From positions 126,342,532 to 126,406,531 of the forward strand of contig NC_055996.1 in NCBI RefSeq assembly GCF_018446385.1: DNA of 64,000 nt, read 5' to 3'. Source of the DNA: Zingiber officinale. Its lineage: Eukaryota; Streptophyta; Magnoliopsida; Zingiberales; Zingiberaceae. A program made the translations under genes and the position numbers. Every line of letters begins with the position of its first letter. Position 1 is the stretch's first letter. This document shows positions 34,596 through 46,773 of the stretch, one piece after another. The notes under the pieces are model-generated. The model was not told the origin of the DNA. It saw nothing but the letters and a program-made list of their open reading frames with translations, and did no database searches.

Positions 34596-34724
34596 TATTG
34601 TACATAGCTTTACCTTGCTTTATAAGAGACTGTTTTTGAGATTCAAACTCTTGACTTCTATATCACACGATAACAACTTTACCGTTGTGTCAAGATTGCT
34701 GTTATAAAATAATTGTTATACAAT

Positions 34725-35244
34725 ACTAATAAGAAATTCAAACATATTAGTGTGCACTGAGTTCATCCAAATTGGATAGTAAAAGTATGAATAAAAGAGT
34801 TTTAATTCTAGACACAGCTCTATAATCTCTTAAACATAGAAATTTTCATAGACTAGAAGGGTGCTAGACTTGTAGAATTTCTCTTTTAATGGGGCCTTTA
34901 GATTAAGCATCCCAAAAGGAAGTTTGACTTTATCTTGACATATAAAGTTTCTTACCTTCATCTCCCTCAATATCTTGATCCCAATACTAACTCTCTTACA
35001 AAGTCACCTTACTTGGAATTCACATCTCTCTAACTCATAGCTTGATGAGTAGTTTTAGGACGTTATCATGGTTTAGGATCCCCTTCCTTACCATGATGGT
35101 CAAGAACTAAAGCTAAGAGTTCATATAATCTCATGTCTCTTTGTCAATGGTTATTGTCTTATTTAGGGTGGCTTGGAGCACAAACAACCATCTAGATTGG
35201 AGCAGGAAGACCATATCCTGTCTCTCATCAAACATATGTGTGTT
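34725..35244. other. Spacer between LTR elements 1 and 2
   Basis: AT-rich DNA with no gene or recognised repeat. It is the original flank of the Au-like SINE and the target region of element 2. Confidence 0.5.
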
Positions 35245-35249
35245 GATTT

Positions 35250-36530
35250 TGTTGGTGCAGTGAGCACCAGATGATCGAACCTGAGTTTTGATTATGGCAA
35301 AGGGCTCAAAGTTAAGTGGTGGTGTTATCTAACAAAGTTCATGGAGCTTGCAGGAAAGTCCTAAGTGATACTTAGGCAAAAGTCCTAGCTACGGTTAGGC
35401 AGGTGAAAACCCTAGGGGGTGGTAACCCTAGGTCATAGGGGGTGGTAACCCTATGCGGAAAGTCTTGGCAGGTCGATGGCTTCAGGCAAAAGTCCTAGGG
35501 GGTGGTAACCCTAGGTGAAAAGTCCTGGTGTCGCGAACCAGGTGAAAGACTGGACTAGCCGGGAAGCGGATGTCCAGCAGAAAGTCCGGAAGCGTCGAGT
35601 GCTGAGCAAAAGTCCAGTCGATCTGGAGGATCGTACTGGCAACAGGTAATCTCTCCTGAGGGGAGTAGGTAAGGACGCGTTCCCCGTAGAGGGAACAGTA
35701 GGCGTCGGGTCGACCTAGGGTTTCCGGTTGGAAACCCGAAGTCAGACGCGGACACTGTCAAACTTCATATTTATCATATTTCTATTATGTTTTATCTGCT
35801 AACTTTGTGCTGCAGGGTATATTTGGGATTAATATATCTTGCAGGGACCAAAGTGCAAAGATTAACCTCGGATGAACAGTACCGAGGCGCCTCCATGGAG
35901 CTTGGAGGCGCCTCGGGTGCAAAACTTGAAGTTTGCTGCGAAGTGGAGCTGGAGGCGCCTTTATAGGTATTGAAGGCGCCTTGGACCATTGAAGGCGCCT
36001 TGGAGCCTTGATGAAGGCGCCTTCAGGTTGGGATAAGCAAACAGTCAACGGAGGTTATCACAGCGCAGGAACAGGGATAAGTTTTGGGGTTCAAGGCGCC
36101 TTGACTGGCACTGGAGGCGCCTTGAACGTCCAATAAAAGGACATCTCGACCAGCAGCTTGAAACTTCTTCTTCCAAGTGAACTGTTTGCTACAAGCTGAC
36201 TACGAGACGATCCCGAAGTGCTGCAACGACACCTCGACACCCCGGAGCTTCAGATTTAGCCTTTTGGTGTCGGTATAATCTTTTACTGCTTTGAATTGTA
36301 ATTAGTTTGTAATAGTTTTTGCGAGCTTATAGTTGTTGCCCACAGAAAGCGATCAAGGATCGCGGGCCTTCGAGTAGGAGTCGATCAAGGCTCCGAACGA
36401 AGTAAATTCTCCTGTCTTTGTGTGCTTGTTTTCTTTATTCCGCTGCGTTTTAACTCTTACGATTCCGATAATCGTTGAAAATAGCCACGAGCGCTATTCA
36501 CCCCCCCCTCTAGCGCGTCTCGATCCAACA
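35250..36530 (+). repeat. 5' LTR of element 2
   Basis: Hairpin modules occupy about 35350-35640 (for example CCTAAGT-GAT-ACTTAGG and CCTGGT-loop-ACCAGG). GGCGCC palindromes, eight copies, fill about 35886-36123 and end just before a TATA-like CCAATAAAAGGAC (about 36130). The U5 end has CTATTCACCCCCCCCTCTAG. Confidence 0.85.
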
Positions 36531-36532
36531 AT

Positions 36533-36544
36533 TGGTATCAGAGC
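36533..36544 (+). promoter_or_regulatory. Primer binding site of element 2
   Basis: TGGTATCAGAGC is complementary to the 3' end of initiator tRNA-Met and starts two bases after the LTR end, the usual copia arrangement. Element 1 has only a degraded match at the equivalent place (TGGTAAGAATCA, about 29277). Confidence 0.85.
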
Positions 36545-36873
36545 AGGGTCGCTTTGAACTGGTGCAACCACCATTCAAGCATTTTTCGTGGCTTTGTCGT
36601 GTGTATAGGGTAAAAATAAAACCTTACGCCTTTCGTTTTTTCCCTCCAAAATTATTTTCGAAAAATTCATTTTCATCCTTTCACGGTTTATTAGTATTGA
36701 TAAAATATTGAATTTGGCAAAATTTGAAATAATATTTTTTTAATAATATTTTATTATTTTTTTTTCGAAACTGGTGAACTTCTATTTCTATCCTTCCATA
36801 CCGCACTGCTAATCCAGGATCAAGTCCTGGTACATTTTTTTGCTTTTTTTTTTTGTGGGCAAGGTTCTTTTAA

Positions 36874-38509
36874 ATGGCCCTCCAAGAAGGCTTTAGCACT
36901 TCTCACCCCCCGCTCTTCTCCGGCGAAGACTTTACCTATTGGAAGAACCGGATGATCTACCATCTCAAGACGCAAGTCGAGATGTGGATCATCATCCAGA
37001 CCGGTCTCGAGCTACCACTTGACGGCGCTGGAGAACTCGTTTCATGCACTAACTGGGATACCAGCATAAGAAAGAAGATCAAAGCTGATGCCAAAGCAAC
37101 CTGTATGCTGCAATGCGGGTTGACAAAATAAGAATTGAATAGAGTCGGACCATTTTCAAGTGCGAAGGAGCTGTGGAACAAACTAATCGAGCTGCACGAG
37201 GGCACGTCAGACGCTAAAGTAAGTAAGCGTGATTTAATTTTAAATAAATTATATAATATTAAAATGCAGGAAGGTGAGACGGCGAACCAGCTTCACGCAC
37301 GCATCCGGGACCTACTCAACGGGCTTCATGCGATCGGCCAAAAGGTGGAAAACCGCGACGTAATAAGGTACGCGCTAAGTGCTTTTCCGAGGAACACTTT
37401 GTGGGCATCCATGGTTGATGCTTACAAAGTTTCCAAGGATTTATCCTCAATAAAACTAGATGAATTGTTTTCTGAATTAGAATTGCATGAGCAGACTAAT
37501 GCACGCCCGGTCGAGAAAGGTGTTGCTTTGGTTGCAGGTACTAGCAGAACGCGTGAACCGACGTCAAGGCGCAAATCTAAAATATCAGAGGACGAAGACG
37601 ATGAATCAGACGCAGAAGATGAAGACGAAGTTATTTCCAAGTTGATAAAACTCGTACGGAAGATGTGCAAGTCGAAGAAGGCAACTCAAATGAACACAAA
37701 GGACAGATCAGATGTCACCTGCTACGGCTGTAACCAAAAAGGTCACTACAAGCCAGATTGCCCAAACAAGAAGAAAAGAAGAAAGGCATTGAAAGCAACT
37801 TGGTCCGAGTCATACGAATCCGAGACCGACAAGGAAGAAGAACCAACGAGCTTTCTCACGTCAAGCTAACATAATTGAAATCGAGTCCGAACTCGAGTCC
37901 GAAGCCGAGAACGAGTCGAAAACAGAGGAGCGAAGCCACGGATCCGCATCCGCTTCGAAGGCCCGATCCCCACATAAGTTTTCTCGAAACTCAAATAGAT
38001 GACTTAAGAAATTTAGTTCCTTATTTGCTTAAAAATTGGCTAAATCCAACATCCGGGTTAAGTCGCTCCAAAAGGAAGTAATAGCCCTTAAGGAAGCGGC
38101 TGACTCGAGTTCTTTAACTGAGTCAGTTCAAGTTGGAAGTTCAACTCAAGTCCAACAACTTGAGGAAGAAAATTCCAATTTGAAAACTCAAATTAAAGAA
38201 CTCAAGGATACGTTAGAACGCTTTACGTTGGGTTCCAAGAATTTGGATCTGATTCTTGGAAAACAGCGTGCCGTTTACAACAAATCCGGACTTGGATTCA
38301 AGCCCAAAACTAAATATAGATCATATCTGTCGTTGGTAAATAGAAATAAAAGGAACATAATTCAAGCATGGGTCCCCAAGTCCAACCTCGTTAATCAAAT
38401 TGGACTTGGACAATATTGGGTCCCCAAGGATCAGGTCCACTACCTCGATAGACCATATCGAGGCTATGATCCAGGGGGAGCAAGAAGGAAAACAATTTTA
38501 ATAAATTAA
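36874..38509 (+). pseudogene. Broken gag of LTR element 2
   Basis: The frame opens at 36874 (FTYWKNRMIYHL motif), meets an in-frame TAA at 37129-37131, and continues in the same frame to 37869 with a gag core and one CCHC knuckle (CYGCNQKGHYKPDC). It then shifts frame twice, through 37875-38081 and 38036-38509. The last piece holds a coiled coil and the gag C-terminal QYWVPK motif. No pol follows. With one stop and two frame changes this copy cannot make full gag, although its LTRs are near-identical. It may have been copied while relying on gag from elsewhere. Confidence 0.8.
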
Positions 38510-39236
38510 ATTCAAAATTCATAAATCTAAAATTTACAATTAAATTAAAATTCAAAAATTAAAATTCGAAATTTAATTAAAATTCGAAATTCGAAATTAA
38601 AATTCAAATTACAAATTCAAAATTCGAATTCAAAATTAAATTCAAAATTTGAAATTTAAAATTCAATAGAAGGAGGATCCAGAATAGCTGGCACTCCCAA
38701 CTAAATTACCCGACTGGGTAACCGAACTTAATCTACCGGAAATGGGTAAACAAGAGTAGACTACCCGGCAGGGTAATTAAGGTTAGATAAAATAGGCTAG
38801 GTTTAACTTTACTAACAGTACTGGTGAAGTTTTTGGATGATAGTACGTTAGGGAAGCTTGGACATCGCATGTCTAGGAAGATATGACTTCGACCTGGTGC
38901 ATTTGGCCAAGTGGAACTAACCGAAGCTACCCTTAAATGGATCCTAACTAGTTAGACCAAGTTTTAGTATTAAGTTCAATGGGTAAGACTATTTGGAAAA
39001 CCTCGAAGGCATGGTTACTTTAATGAGTTCCTTGTGACTCACCATAGCCCAGAAGTTTATCCAAAGAATGCTTACTTGTTGAACCCAAAGCTAAATCTGA
39101 ATCTAACACAAAGTTAAACCAACCCCTTAAACTGAACCACAATTCATCTCACCACAATTATAGGATTACCTGATTGAAAATTTAGATCGGGTGAGATGAC
39201 TAAGAAATTAAAACTAAAATTAACTTAAATCAAGTT
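38510..39236. other. Non-coding internal region of element 2
   Basis: Begins with an AATTCAAAATT-type A/T repeat (38510-38660), then unrecognised sequence with no pol remnant. Confidence 0.55.
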
Positions 39237-40470
39237 AATTCAAAATTAATTTCAAAACTATTTTAAAACTTAATTTCAAAATTATTTTAGAAAATCAATT
39301 TCAAAATTACTTAAAAATCATTTCAAAAATCTTTTGAAAATCAATTTCAAAATCACTTAAAAATCATTTCAAAAAAACTTTTGAAAATTAATTTCAAAAT
39401 TATTTAAAAAACATTTCAAAAATCTTTTGAAAATCAATTTCAAAATTACTTAAACATCATTTCAAAAATCTTTTGAAAATTAATTTCAAAATTATTTTAG
39501 AAAATCAATTTCAAAATTATTTAAAAATCATTTCAAAAATCTTTTGAAAATCAATTTCAAAATTACTTAAACATCATTTCAAAAATCTTTTGAAAATTAA
39601 TTTCAAAATTATTTTGAAAATCAATTTCAAAATTATTTAAAAATCATTTCAAAAATCTTTTGAAAATCAATTTCAAAATTACTTAAAAATCATTTCAAAA
39701 ATCTTTTGAAAATTAATTTCAAAATTATTTTAGAAAATCAATTTCAAAATTATTTAAAAATCATTTCAAAAATCTTTTAAAACTTAATTTCAAAATCATT
39801 TCAAAAATCTTTTGAAAATTAATTTCAAAATTATTTTAGAAAATTAATTTCAAAATTATTTTAGAAAATCAATTTCAAAATTATTTAAAAATCATTTCAA
39901 AAATCTTTTGAAAATCAATTTCAAAATTACTTAAAAATCATTTCAAAAATCTTTTGAAAATTAATTTCAAAATTATTTTAGAAAATCAATTTCAAAATTA
40001 TTTAAAAATCATTTCAAAAATCTTTTGAAAATCAATTTCAAAATTACTTAAAAATCATTTCAAAAATCTTTTGAATATTAATTTCAAAATTATTTTAGAA
40101 AATCAATTTCAAACTTATTTAAAAATTATTTGAAAATTTTATTTAAATAAAAAATCATTTTAAACTTAATTTCAAAATCCTTTGAAAAATCGTTGAAAAA
40201 CTTTATTTAAAAATGATTTGAAAAATCTTTGAAAAACTTATTTAAAAAATCCTTTGAAAATTCATTTCAAAATTGTTTGTAAAATTCTTTTATTCATTTC
40301 AAAATCATTTCAAAATTATTTGAAAAATCTTTGAAAAACTTATTTAAAAATTATTTGAAAAATTTATTTAAATAAAAAATCATTTTAAACTTAATTTCAA
40401 ATTCATTTCAAAAATCTTTTGAAAATTCATTTCAAAAATCTTTTGAAAATTCTTTTCAAAATCTTTTAAA
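39237..40470. repeat. AT-rich higher-order tandem array in element 2
   Basis: Built from AATTTCAAAATTA-TTAAAAATCATTTCAAAAATCTTTTGAAAATC modules of about 46 bases plus a shorter module of about 25 bases ending ATTATTTTAG. Around 39420-40080 two long modules and one short one recur as a unit of about 117 bases. The right part, from about 40140, is more degenerate. It has no reading frame. Confidence 0.8.
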
Positions 40471-41243
40471 ATTAATTCAATTACTGTCAAAATATTAATT
40501 TAAAAGGATTTAAAAATATTTAATTATCAAATTCTGATTGCTAAAGTTAACTCTAATTAATTTTCAATAAATTCTCAAAAGTTTAGCATTTTCTCATTTG
40601 GAACTTAAATTTTCAATATTTTCAAATAATCTCATCTCAAACTCATTCATAAGCTGCACATGTTTGATAATCTAGAATGGATGAGCTGGAATTAGGATAA
40701 TATAAAGTTCTTCTTATGCTTGTACTCTAAGACCCTAAGAATTTAATTTGACATTAATTAAGGGGGAATGAACAGAGTCATGCTAGTACTTTAAGGCTAA
40801 ACAAATTCCTTTAGGGCTCTGATACCCAATCAAGTTAAATAATTTAATTTGACTCATGCTTGGACACCTAAACTCAAAGAAGTTATTAAGGCATTAACTT
40901 AAAATTTAAATTATCTATGCAACAATTCTTTTCAAACACCTTATGAATTGAGCTAAGTACTTCACCTAAATTTTTTTTTAAGTCTGAGTACTTAACTATG
41001 CTACCCTTTAGGGGGAGCTTAAATTAACTAGACTATTTCTCTTTTCTTAATTCTTTTTGATTTATGTCAAAGGGGGAGAGAAAAGTCAAAGTTAAGAAAT
41101 CAAGAATGAAAGGGGGAGCATAAACTTTAAATTTTATTTATGCATTGATGCTTCTGGTTAACTTTCATTATTTATTCCTTTATTTAAAAGTTATGTTTTA
41201 CTTAACTTTGAACCAAGATTGCCATAATAAAAAAGGGGGAGAT
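40471..41243 (+). promoter_or_regulatory. 3' internal region and multiplied polypurine tracts of element 2
   Basis: Purine tracts occur at about 40758 (AAGGGGGAATG), 41010 (TTTAGGGGGAGC), 41065 (TCAAAGGGGGAGAG), 41108 (GAAAGGGGGAGC) and directly before the LTR at 41229-41243 (AAAAAAGGGGGAGAT). The tract at 41065 is preceded by CTTTTTGATTTATGTCAAA, a small hairpin like those in element 1. No frame of note is present. Confidence 0.7.
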
Positions 41244-42533
41244 TGTTGGTGCAGTGAGCACCAGATGATCGAACCTGAGTTTTGATTATAGCAAAGGGCT
41301 CAAAGTTAAGTGGTGGTGTTATCTAACAAAGTTCATGGAGCTTGCAGGAAAGTCCTAAGTGATACTTAGGCAAAAGTCCTAGCTACGGTTAGGCAGGTGA
41401 AAACCCTAGGGGGTGGTAACCCTAGGTCATAGGGGGTGGTAACCCTATGCGGAAAGTCTTGGCAGGTCGATGGCTTCAGGCAAAAGTCCTAGGGGGTGGT
41501 AACCCTAGGTGAAAAGTCCTGGTGTCGCGAACCAGGTGAAAGACTGGACTAGCCGGGAAGCGGATGTCCAGCAGAAAGTCCGGAAGCGTCGAGTGCTGAG
41601 CAAAAGTCCAGTCGAGGATCGCATGGCAACAGGTAATCTCCCGAGGGAGTAGGTAAGGACGCGTTCCCCGTAGAGGGAACAGTAGGCGTCGGGTCGACCT
41701 AGGGTTTCCGGTTGGAAACCCGAAGTCAGACTCGGACAGTCCGTTGACTGTCAAACTTCATATTTATCATATTTCTATTATGTTTTATCTGCTAACTTTG
41801 TGCTGCAGGGTATATTTGGGATTAATATATCTTGCAGGGACCAAAGTGCAAAGATTAACCTCGGATGAACAGTACCGAGGCGCCTCCATGGAGCTTGGAG
41901 GCGCCTCGGGTGCAAAACTTGAAGTTTGCTGCGAAGTGGAGCTGGAGGCGCCTTCATAGGTATTGAAGGCGCCTTGGACCATTAAAGGCGCCTTGGAGCC
42001 TTGATGAAGGCGCCTTCAGGTTGGGATAAGCAAACAGTCAACGGAGGTTATCACAGCGCAGGAACAGGGATAAGTTTTGGGGTTCAAGGCGCCTTGACTG
42101 GCACTGGAGGCGCCTTGAACGTCCAATAAAAGGACATCTCGACCAGCAGCTTGAAACTTCTTCTTCCAAGTGAACTGTTTGCTACAAGCTGACTACGAGA
42201 CGATCCCGAAGTGCTGCAACGACACCTCGACACCCCGGAGCTTCAGATTTAGCCTTTTGGTGTCGGTATCATCTTTTACTGCTTTGAATTGTAATTAGTT
42301 TGTAATAGTTTTTGCGAGCTTATAGTTGTTGCCCACGGAAAGCGATCAAGGATCGCGGGCCTTCGAGTAGGAGTCGATCAAGGCTCCGAACGAAGTAAAT
42401 TCTCCTGTCTTTGTGTGCTTGTTTTCTTTATTCCGCTGCGTTTTAACTCTTACGATTCCGATAATCGTTGAAAATAGCCACGAGCGCTATTCACCCCCCC
42501 CTCTAGCGCGTCTCGATCCAACAGATTTATGGA
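41244..42533 (+). repeat. 3' LTR of element 2
   Basis: Near-identical to 35250-36530. Differences include a small deletion after CCAGTCGA, an 8-10 base insertion around GTCCGTTGACTGTC, and a handful of substitutions. All eight GGCGCC sites and the hairpin modules are kept. Confidence 0.87.
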
Positions 42534-43258
42534 TCTACACTTGTTCTTTTTATGCAAAAACATGTCTCCTTAACCTCTACCTAATATACTAATCTGTCCT
42601 GGTTAATTTGAATAGGTTGTTGACAAGGGCAAAACTCGAAAAAAAATTTCAAGGGGGCTGAATTACACAGATATTTTTTTTATGATTAAATAGAAATATT
42701 TAATAATTAAAGTTTTACATCAACTAGTCTTGCATATTATATGATGCTGCAGAAACTATACACATGAAGTCTGAAATCTAACGGACAAAGAAGTTAAGCT
42801 CTAGTATGTTCATTTCCAGTGTGTTGATCCCTCCAAGGCTCCAACTCTTGCATAATATACGCTGTTGCAGAAACTGCAGCCAAATAAACATGAACGTCAC
42901 TCACATAAATCATAATATGCATGAAATTCTCATGACAGATAGTGTAGAATAGAGCAAAAAAAAGAGGTTCAGAATTTTGAAGAATCAACAATGAACAAAG
43001 AACACTTTAATAGCAAATGTTTCTGCCAATACAGAAGCAATAAGAAATAGTTGTACATCTCATTTTCCAACCCACTTGATGACTAATAACAACAAACACT
43101 CTCCATGCAAAAGCTATTAGCCTATTAAGTTAATCACAACCAATTGATCTTATTGAATACTTAGGATTCTTATTTAAACTATATAATAGACTGCAATACT
43201 AATACTTACAATATGTGATTGAAATGATATTGTTAAAGTTTACCAAGAGTCCAAGAGA

Positions 43259-45901
43259 CTAGAACTCGAGAGCCTTTCCCTTGTCCCACTTCATACTCGA
43301 CCGAATCTCCATAACCTGATAAATTAACATTGAGAACATTTGATCTAACTTGCAAGAAAAAAAAACTAGAAGTTTAGGAAAGATTAGTGTACCTTTCTTC
43401 CATAGGTGAGCTTCATTTCTGGGTTGGCACAGAAGTCTGCGACGGCCGACAAGTCGGTACAAGAGGAGACAATTGAATTCTACGAGACTGCATTTGTTGA
43501 AAATGTTGTAATATTTGCTCATTTTCAATTGTAGAAAAATATCCTTTTCAATGTATACAACAAGACTGTCATTCATCCATTCATCTCTCATTCTATTACA
43601 TAAATCAGTCTTCATTGTAGAAAAAACTCATTCAACCGAAGCAATTGCAACTGGTAAAATTAATGTCAACTTTATCATACGATAAACCAATGGAAACACC
43701 AAATGTTTTTCAGTTTCAACCAATTTCTAAGCAAGAATTCCCAAGTCATCAATTGAAGAAAAGTAAGGATCATCCTGCAGATTATAAAAATGACACATAA
43801 GTTGTTATTCCAAAAATAAATAATCAGTACCACAGAAGTCCTCGGGATAAAAATTAGCAAGATGGATGAGTTTGTGAAAATCAAATTGAGAGAAAGAATT
43901 TCTTGGATGAAGACATGATATGCAACCAAGCAATTCCGTACTAACTTCTGAAAAAACGATTATTCATTTCTTGTATAATTAAATCAACAACCTAGCATTC
44001 AAATTGACAACCATGATAACATTAATAATCAATGAAATCTCTTTAACAATTTTTTTTTTTTTTTATAAATAATACCTGACAAAAAATCTCCACACGATAA
44101 TGATGAAAATTGGTGATGAGTTGCCCTCTACACCTGCCATGACCACGAGTTAGCATGTTGTCCTCCATATCAAGTATTGGAATCATATTCAATTCACAAA
44201 ATGTGTTAACTTGTTCCAAAATTATCTGCCATCCATCATTCCTGAAGTCTTGTAGTCGACATTTCACACTTCTAACCAAGGACATGACTTGAACAATATT
44301 TTGATCCCCTTATTGTAGGGAAAGTAATAACTCATTTGTAATTCCCAATATATACTTCATCAAATGTAACACAAAAATAAATTGATAACTCTCCATCTTC
44401 TCAATTAAACTTGCGGCAACACCTTTATTCGCAGAATAAGAGGTGTCATCATATACATTTCCTAACACTTCTATCACTGAAGACCACATAGAGCATAAAC
44501 GAAGTAATGTTAAGTAGTGTGATTCCCAACGAGTACCTCCAGGTCTTGCTAAACTAGTTTCTTGATTTTTTTTCCTTTTCCACTAGTAATTTCTCCACTT
44601 TCCAATTCAACAATTATCTTATCATGTTGAATCTTTCTAAGTGGATCTCTCCTCTTACAAGATACTCCAGATATATTCACAATCATGGTGATATACCCAA
44701 AAAATTCACTCACGGTAAAATTATCATGGGCAACAGCAACAAGAACTAATTGGAGTTGGTGAGAGAAACAATGAACACACATTGTAAATGGATTTTCTTG
44801 TAGTATCAAAGATTTCAATCCATTGAACTCACCATGCATATTTGAAGCTCTATCATATCCTTGGCCTCTCAATCTAGATAATGATAAACCATGTTGCAAA
44901 AATAAAGCATCAATAGCCATTTTCAAAGAATGAGAACTAGTGTCAGGCACATGCACAACTGCAAGAAATCATTCAATCACACATCCTTCTTTATTTACAT
45001 ACCTCAAAACAACTCCCATATGCTCCTTTACCGAACTATCTCGAGCCTCATCAACCATCAAGGAAAAGAATTTATCTCCAATATCATTGATTATAGCAAG
45101 TGATCTCTGAAGCACAAGCACGTGTTAAATCTTTTTGAATTTTTGGGGAAGTCAATTGATTGTTTGCAGGAGCATTTTGTTTTATAACTTTAGAAACCTC
45201 TTCATTTTGTTGACTATACCATTCAAGCAACTCAAAAAAATTACTTCTATTTGAAGAACTAGTTGACACATTGTGTCCTCGAAAAGGCAACCCTTGCTTC
45301 AATAGAAAGCGTGTCGCATCCAACATTGCTGTTAAACGAATACGATAATCAATTTCCATATCGCGACTATGTACTTGTCAAATATTCTCCACACTATGCC
45401 TTTGATCTTGAAAAGTCTCAAATTGTATTCTAGCTTCATTGTGACAACTATTCATAATCCCAAATGACCATTGAATCTTTCTAATGCCCTTTGCCAATTG
45501 TTGTATCCATCTTTTATAAAAGCATTATCTATATTTTCTTTATTTAACGATTTGGAAAGATAACACCAAAAATAAAATGCAGCATCTTTTGATATGCTAT
45601 ACTCTAGTCATGTATATTTTTTATACCAAGCTCTTTGAAAACTTCTTTCTTGATTACCAAAAGTTATTTTTGGATACACATGACCATTTGGTTGACAAGA
45701 CCCTCGGAGCGCATACTCTTTTCGAGCTTGATCTCGAATAGTAATATCAAATTCTTTAATTGGTTTTTGTAATCCCGGATCACTAATAATATCATCCAAA
45801 TTTAATTCTACAAGGGATTGATTTTCCACTTGTTCAATAACATTCGGCTCATTAGAGGAGCCAAAGCCGAAACTACAAGTTCGTTTAAAAAATCTCTCCA
45901 T
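43259..45901 (-). pseudogene. hAT transposase pseudogene (ZMYM1/DUF4371-like)
   Basis: Minus-strand pieces follow family order. 45901-45608 gives a 97-residue N-terminus opening MERFFKR and ending in a TTF-type-finger-like segment (HVYPKITFGNQERSFQRAWYKKY). 45359-45084 continues with a DUF4371-like stretch (FLLKQGLPFRGH). 44956-44549 has the core GQGYDRASNMHGEFNGLKSLI and VHCFSHQLQL. 43929-43675 and 43615-43259 include the C-terminal dimerisation region (RMRDEWMNDSLVVYIEKDIF). Stops and frame changes separate them. Proteins of this type catalyse cut-and-paste transposition; this copy is dead. Confidence 0.78.
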
Positions 45902-46773
45902 ATCCTACACAAATAAATAACTAAAAATAAATTATGTAATGGAAAAATATATGTTGAACTAAAAATTTAATAAACTACCACAATACCACTACCAATCTAA
46001 TAGAATACTCATGGAAAACGAAACTACAAATGTAATTATGTACATTTTACAAAAAAAAAATCAAATAATAATGGAAAACTATCAAACTAATAGAAAACTA
46101 AACTACAATGGTAATATACTATTCTGTACATTTTCAAAAAAAAAATCAAATAATAAAAAAATTTAAAACACAACAAATCTAAGTTCTAACCTTATGGAGA
46201 AATGGTGTTGGAGCTTGGAGCCTTAGAGTTAGAGACTCGGTTACCAGTTGGAGAATGGAGACTTCAGACTACTGTCGCCGCCTGCCACCTAGCCGTCCGC
46301 GAGCGAGACCATGACTCCGACTCCATCGAGGCATCGACTACCGCACTTGGAAACTTGGTTGGAGGCTTGGACTCTAGAGCCTTGGAAGAGAGTTGGAGTG
46401 GGAGAGGAAGAAGTTAGGGACTTAGGGTTTTTGCCGTTCTGCGAAGCAGCAGCGAAGGGGGCAAAGAAAATAAAAAAGCAGATTTACAGAGTTCAAGTTC
46501 ATGTTTAATGTTTTTTGTTTTTTTTATAATTTAATTTATTTAACTTTGGGCCCACTCATATTTTTTAATTAAAAATGGTAAGAACGTGAAAAAAACGCTC
46601 CTTCTCCGGCACACCGCGGCACTGGCGCACTGCCACATGGCCTACATCGACAATGGCAGCTAGCGCCGTGGGCAGCGTCCAGGTGGGGGGAGGCTGAAGT
46701 CTCCTCATCCTCTTGCTCTGTGCTGAAAATTTCTTGCGGTTCGGTGATGTCCAATGGACGACAACCAGGCTGG

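Larger units (their letters stand above)
27343..34710 (-). mobile_element. Au-like SINE split by LTR element 1
   Basis: The two halves, 27343-27403 and 34601-34710, join on the minus strand into a 171-base SINE resembling the widespread Au family. It has CAACGGTAAAGTTGTTAT with an A-box-like segment, GAGTTTGAATCTC as the B box, AAACAGTCTCTTATAAAGCA, GGTAAAGCTATGTACAATA, and a TTCGTGCACCAAACTATTC end with a T run. Flanking copies AATTGTTATATAAT (27329-27342) and AATTGTTATACAAT (34711-34724) form a 14 bp target duplication with one mismatch. The LTR element sits between two copies of TATTG, so it landed after the SINE. Confidence 0.78.
35250..42533 (+). mobile_element. LTR element 2: gag-only (TR-GAG) Sirevirus-like copia retrotransposon
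   Basis: Complete 7284-base element with LTRs of 1281 and 1290 bases (TGTTGGTGCAGTGAGC ... CGATCCAACA), flanked by perfect GATTT duplications (35245-35249 and 42534-42538). A canonical tRNA-iMet primer site, TGGTATCAGAGC, lies at 36533-36544. The internal region has gag followed by AT-rich tandem repeats and multiple GGGGGAG tracts, with no pol. By eye the LTRs differ at fewer than about ten substitutions plus a few short indels, so insertion looks recent. Confidence 0.88.

Noticed and set aside
46202-46500. GC-rich exon of a host gene
   Set aside because: It sits directly upstream of the hAT pseudogene, frames overlap without domains, and it fits the leader/promoter side of the transposon.
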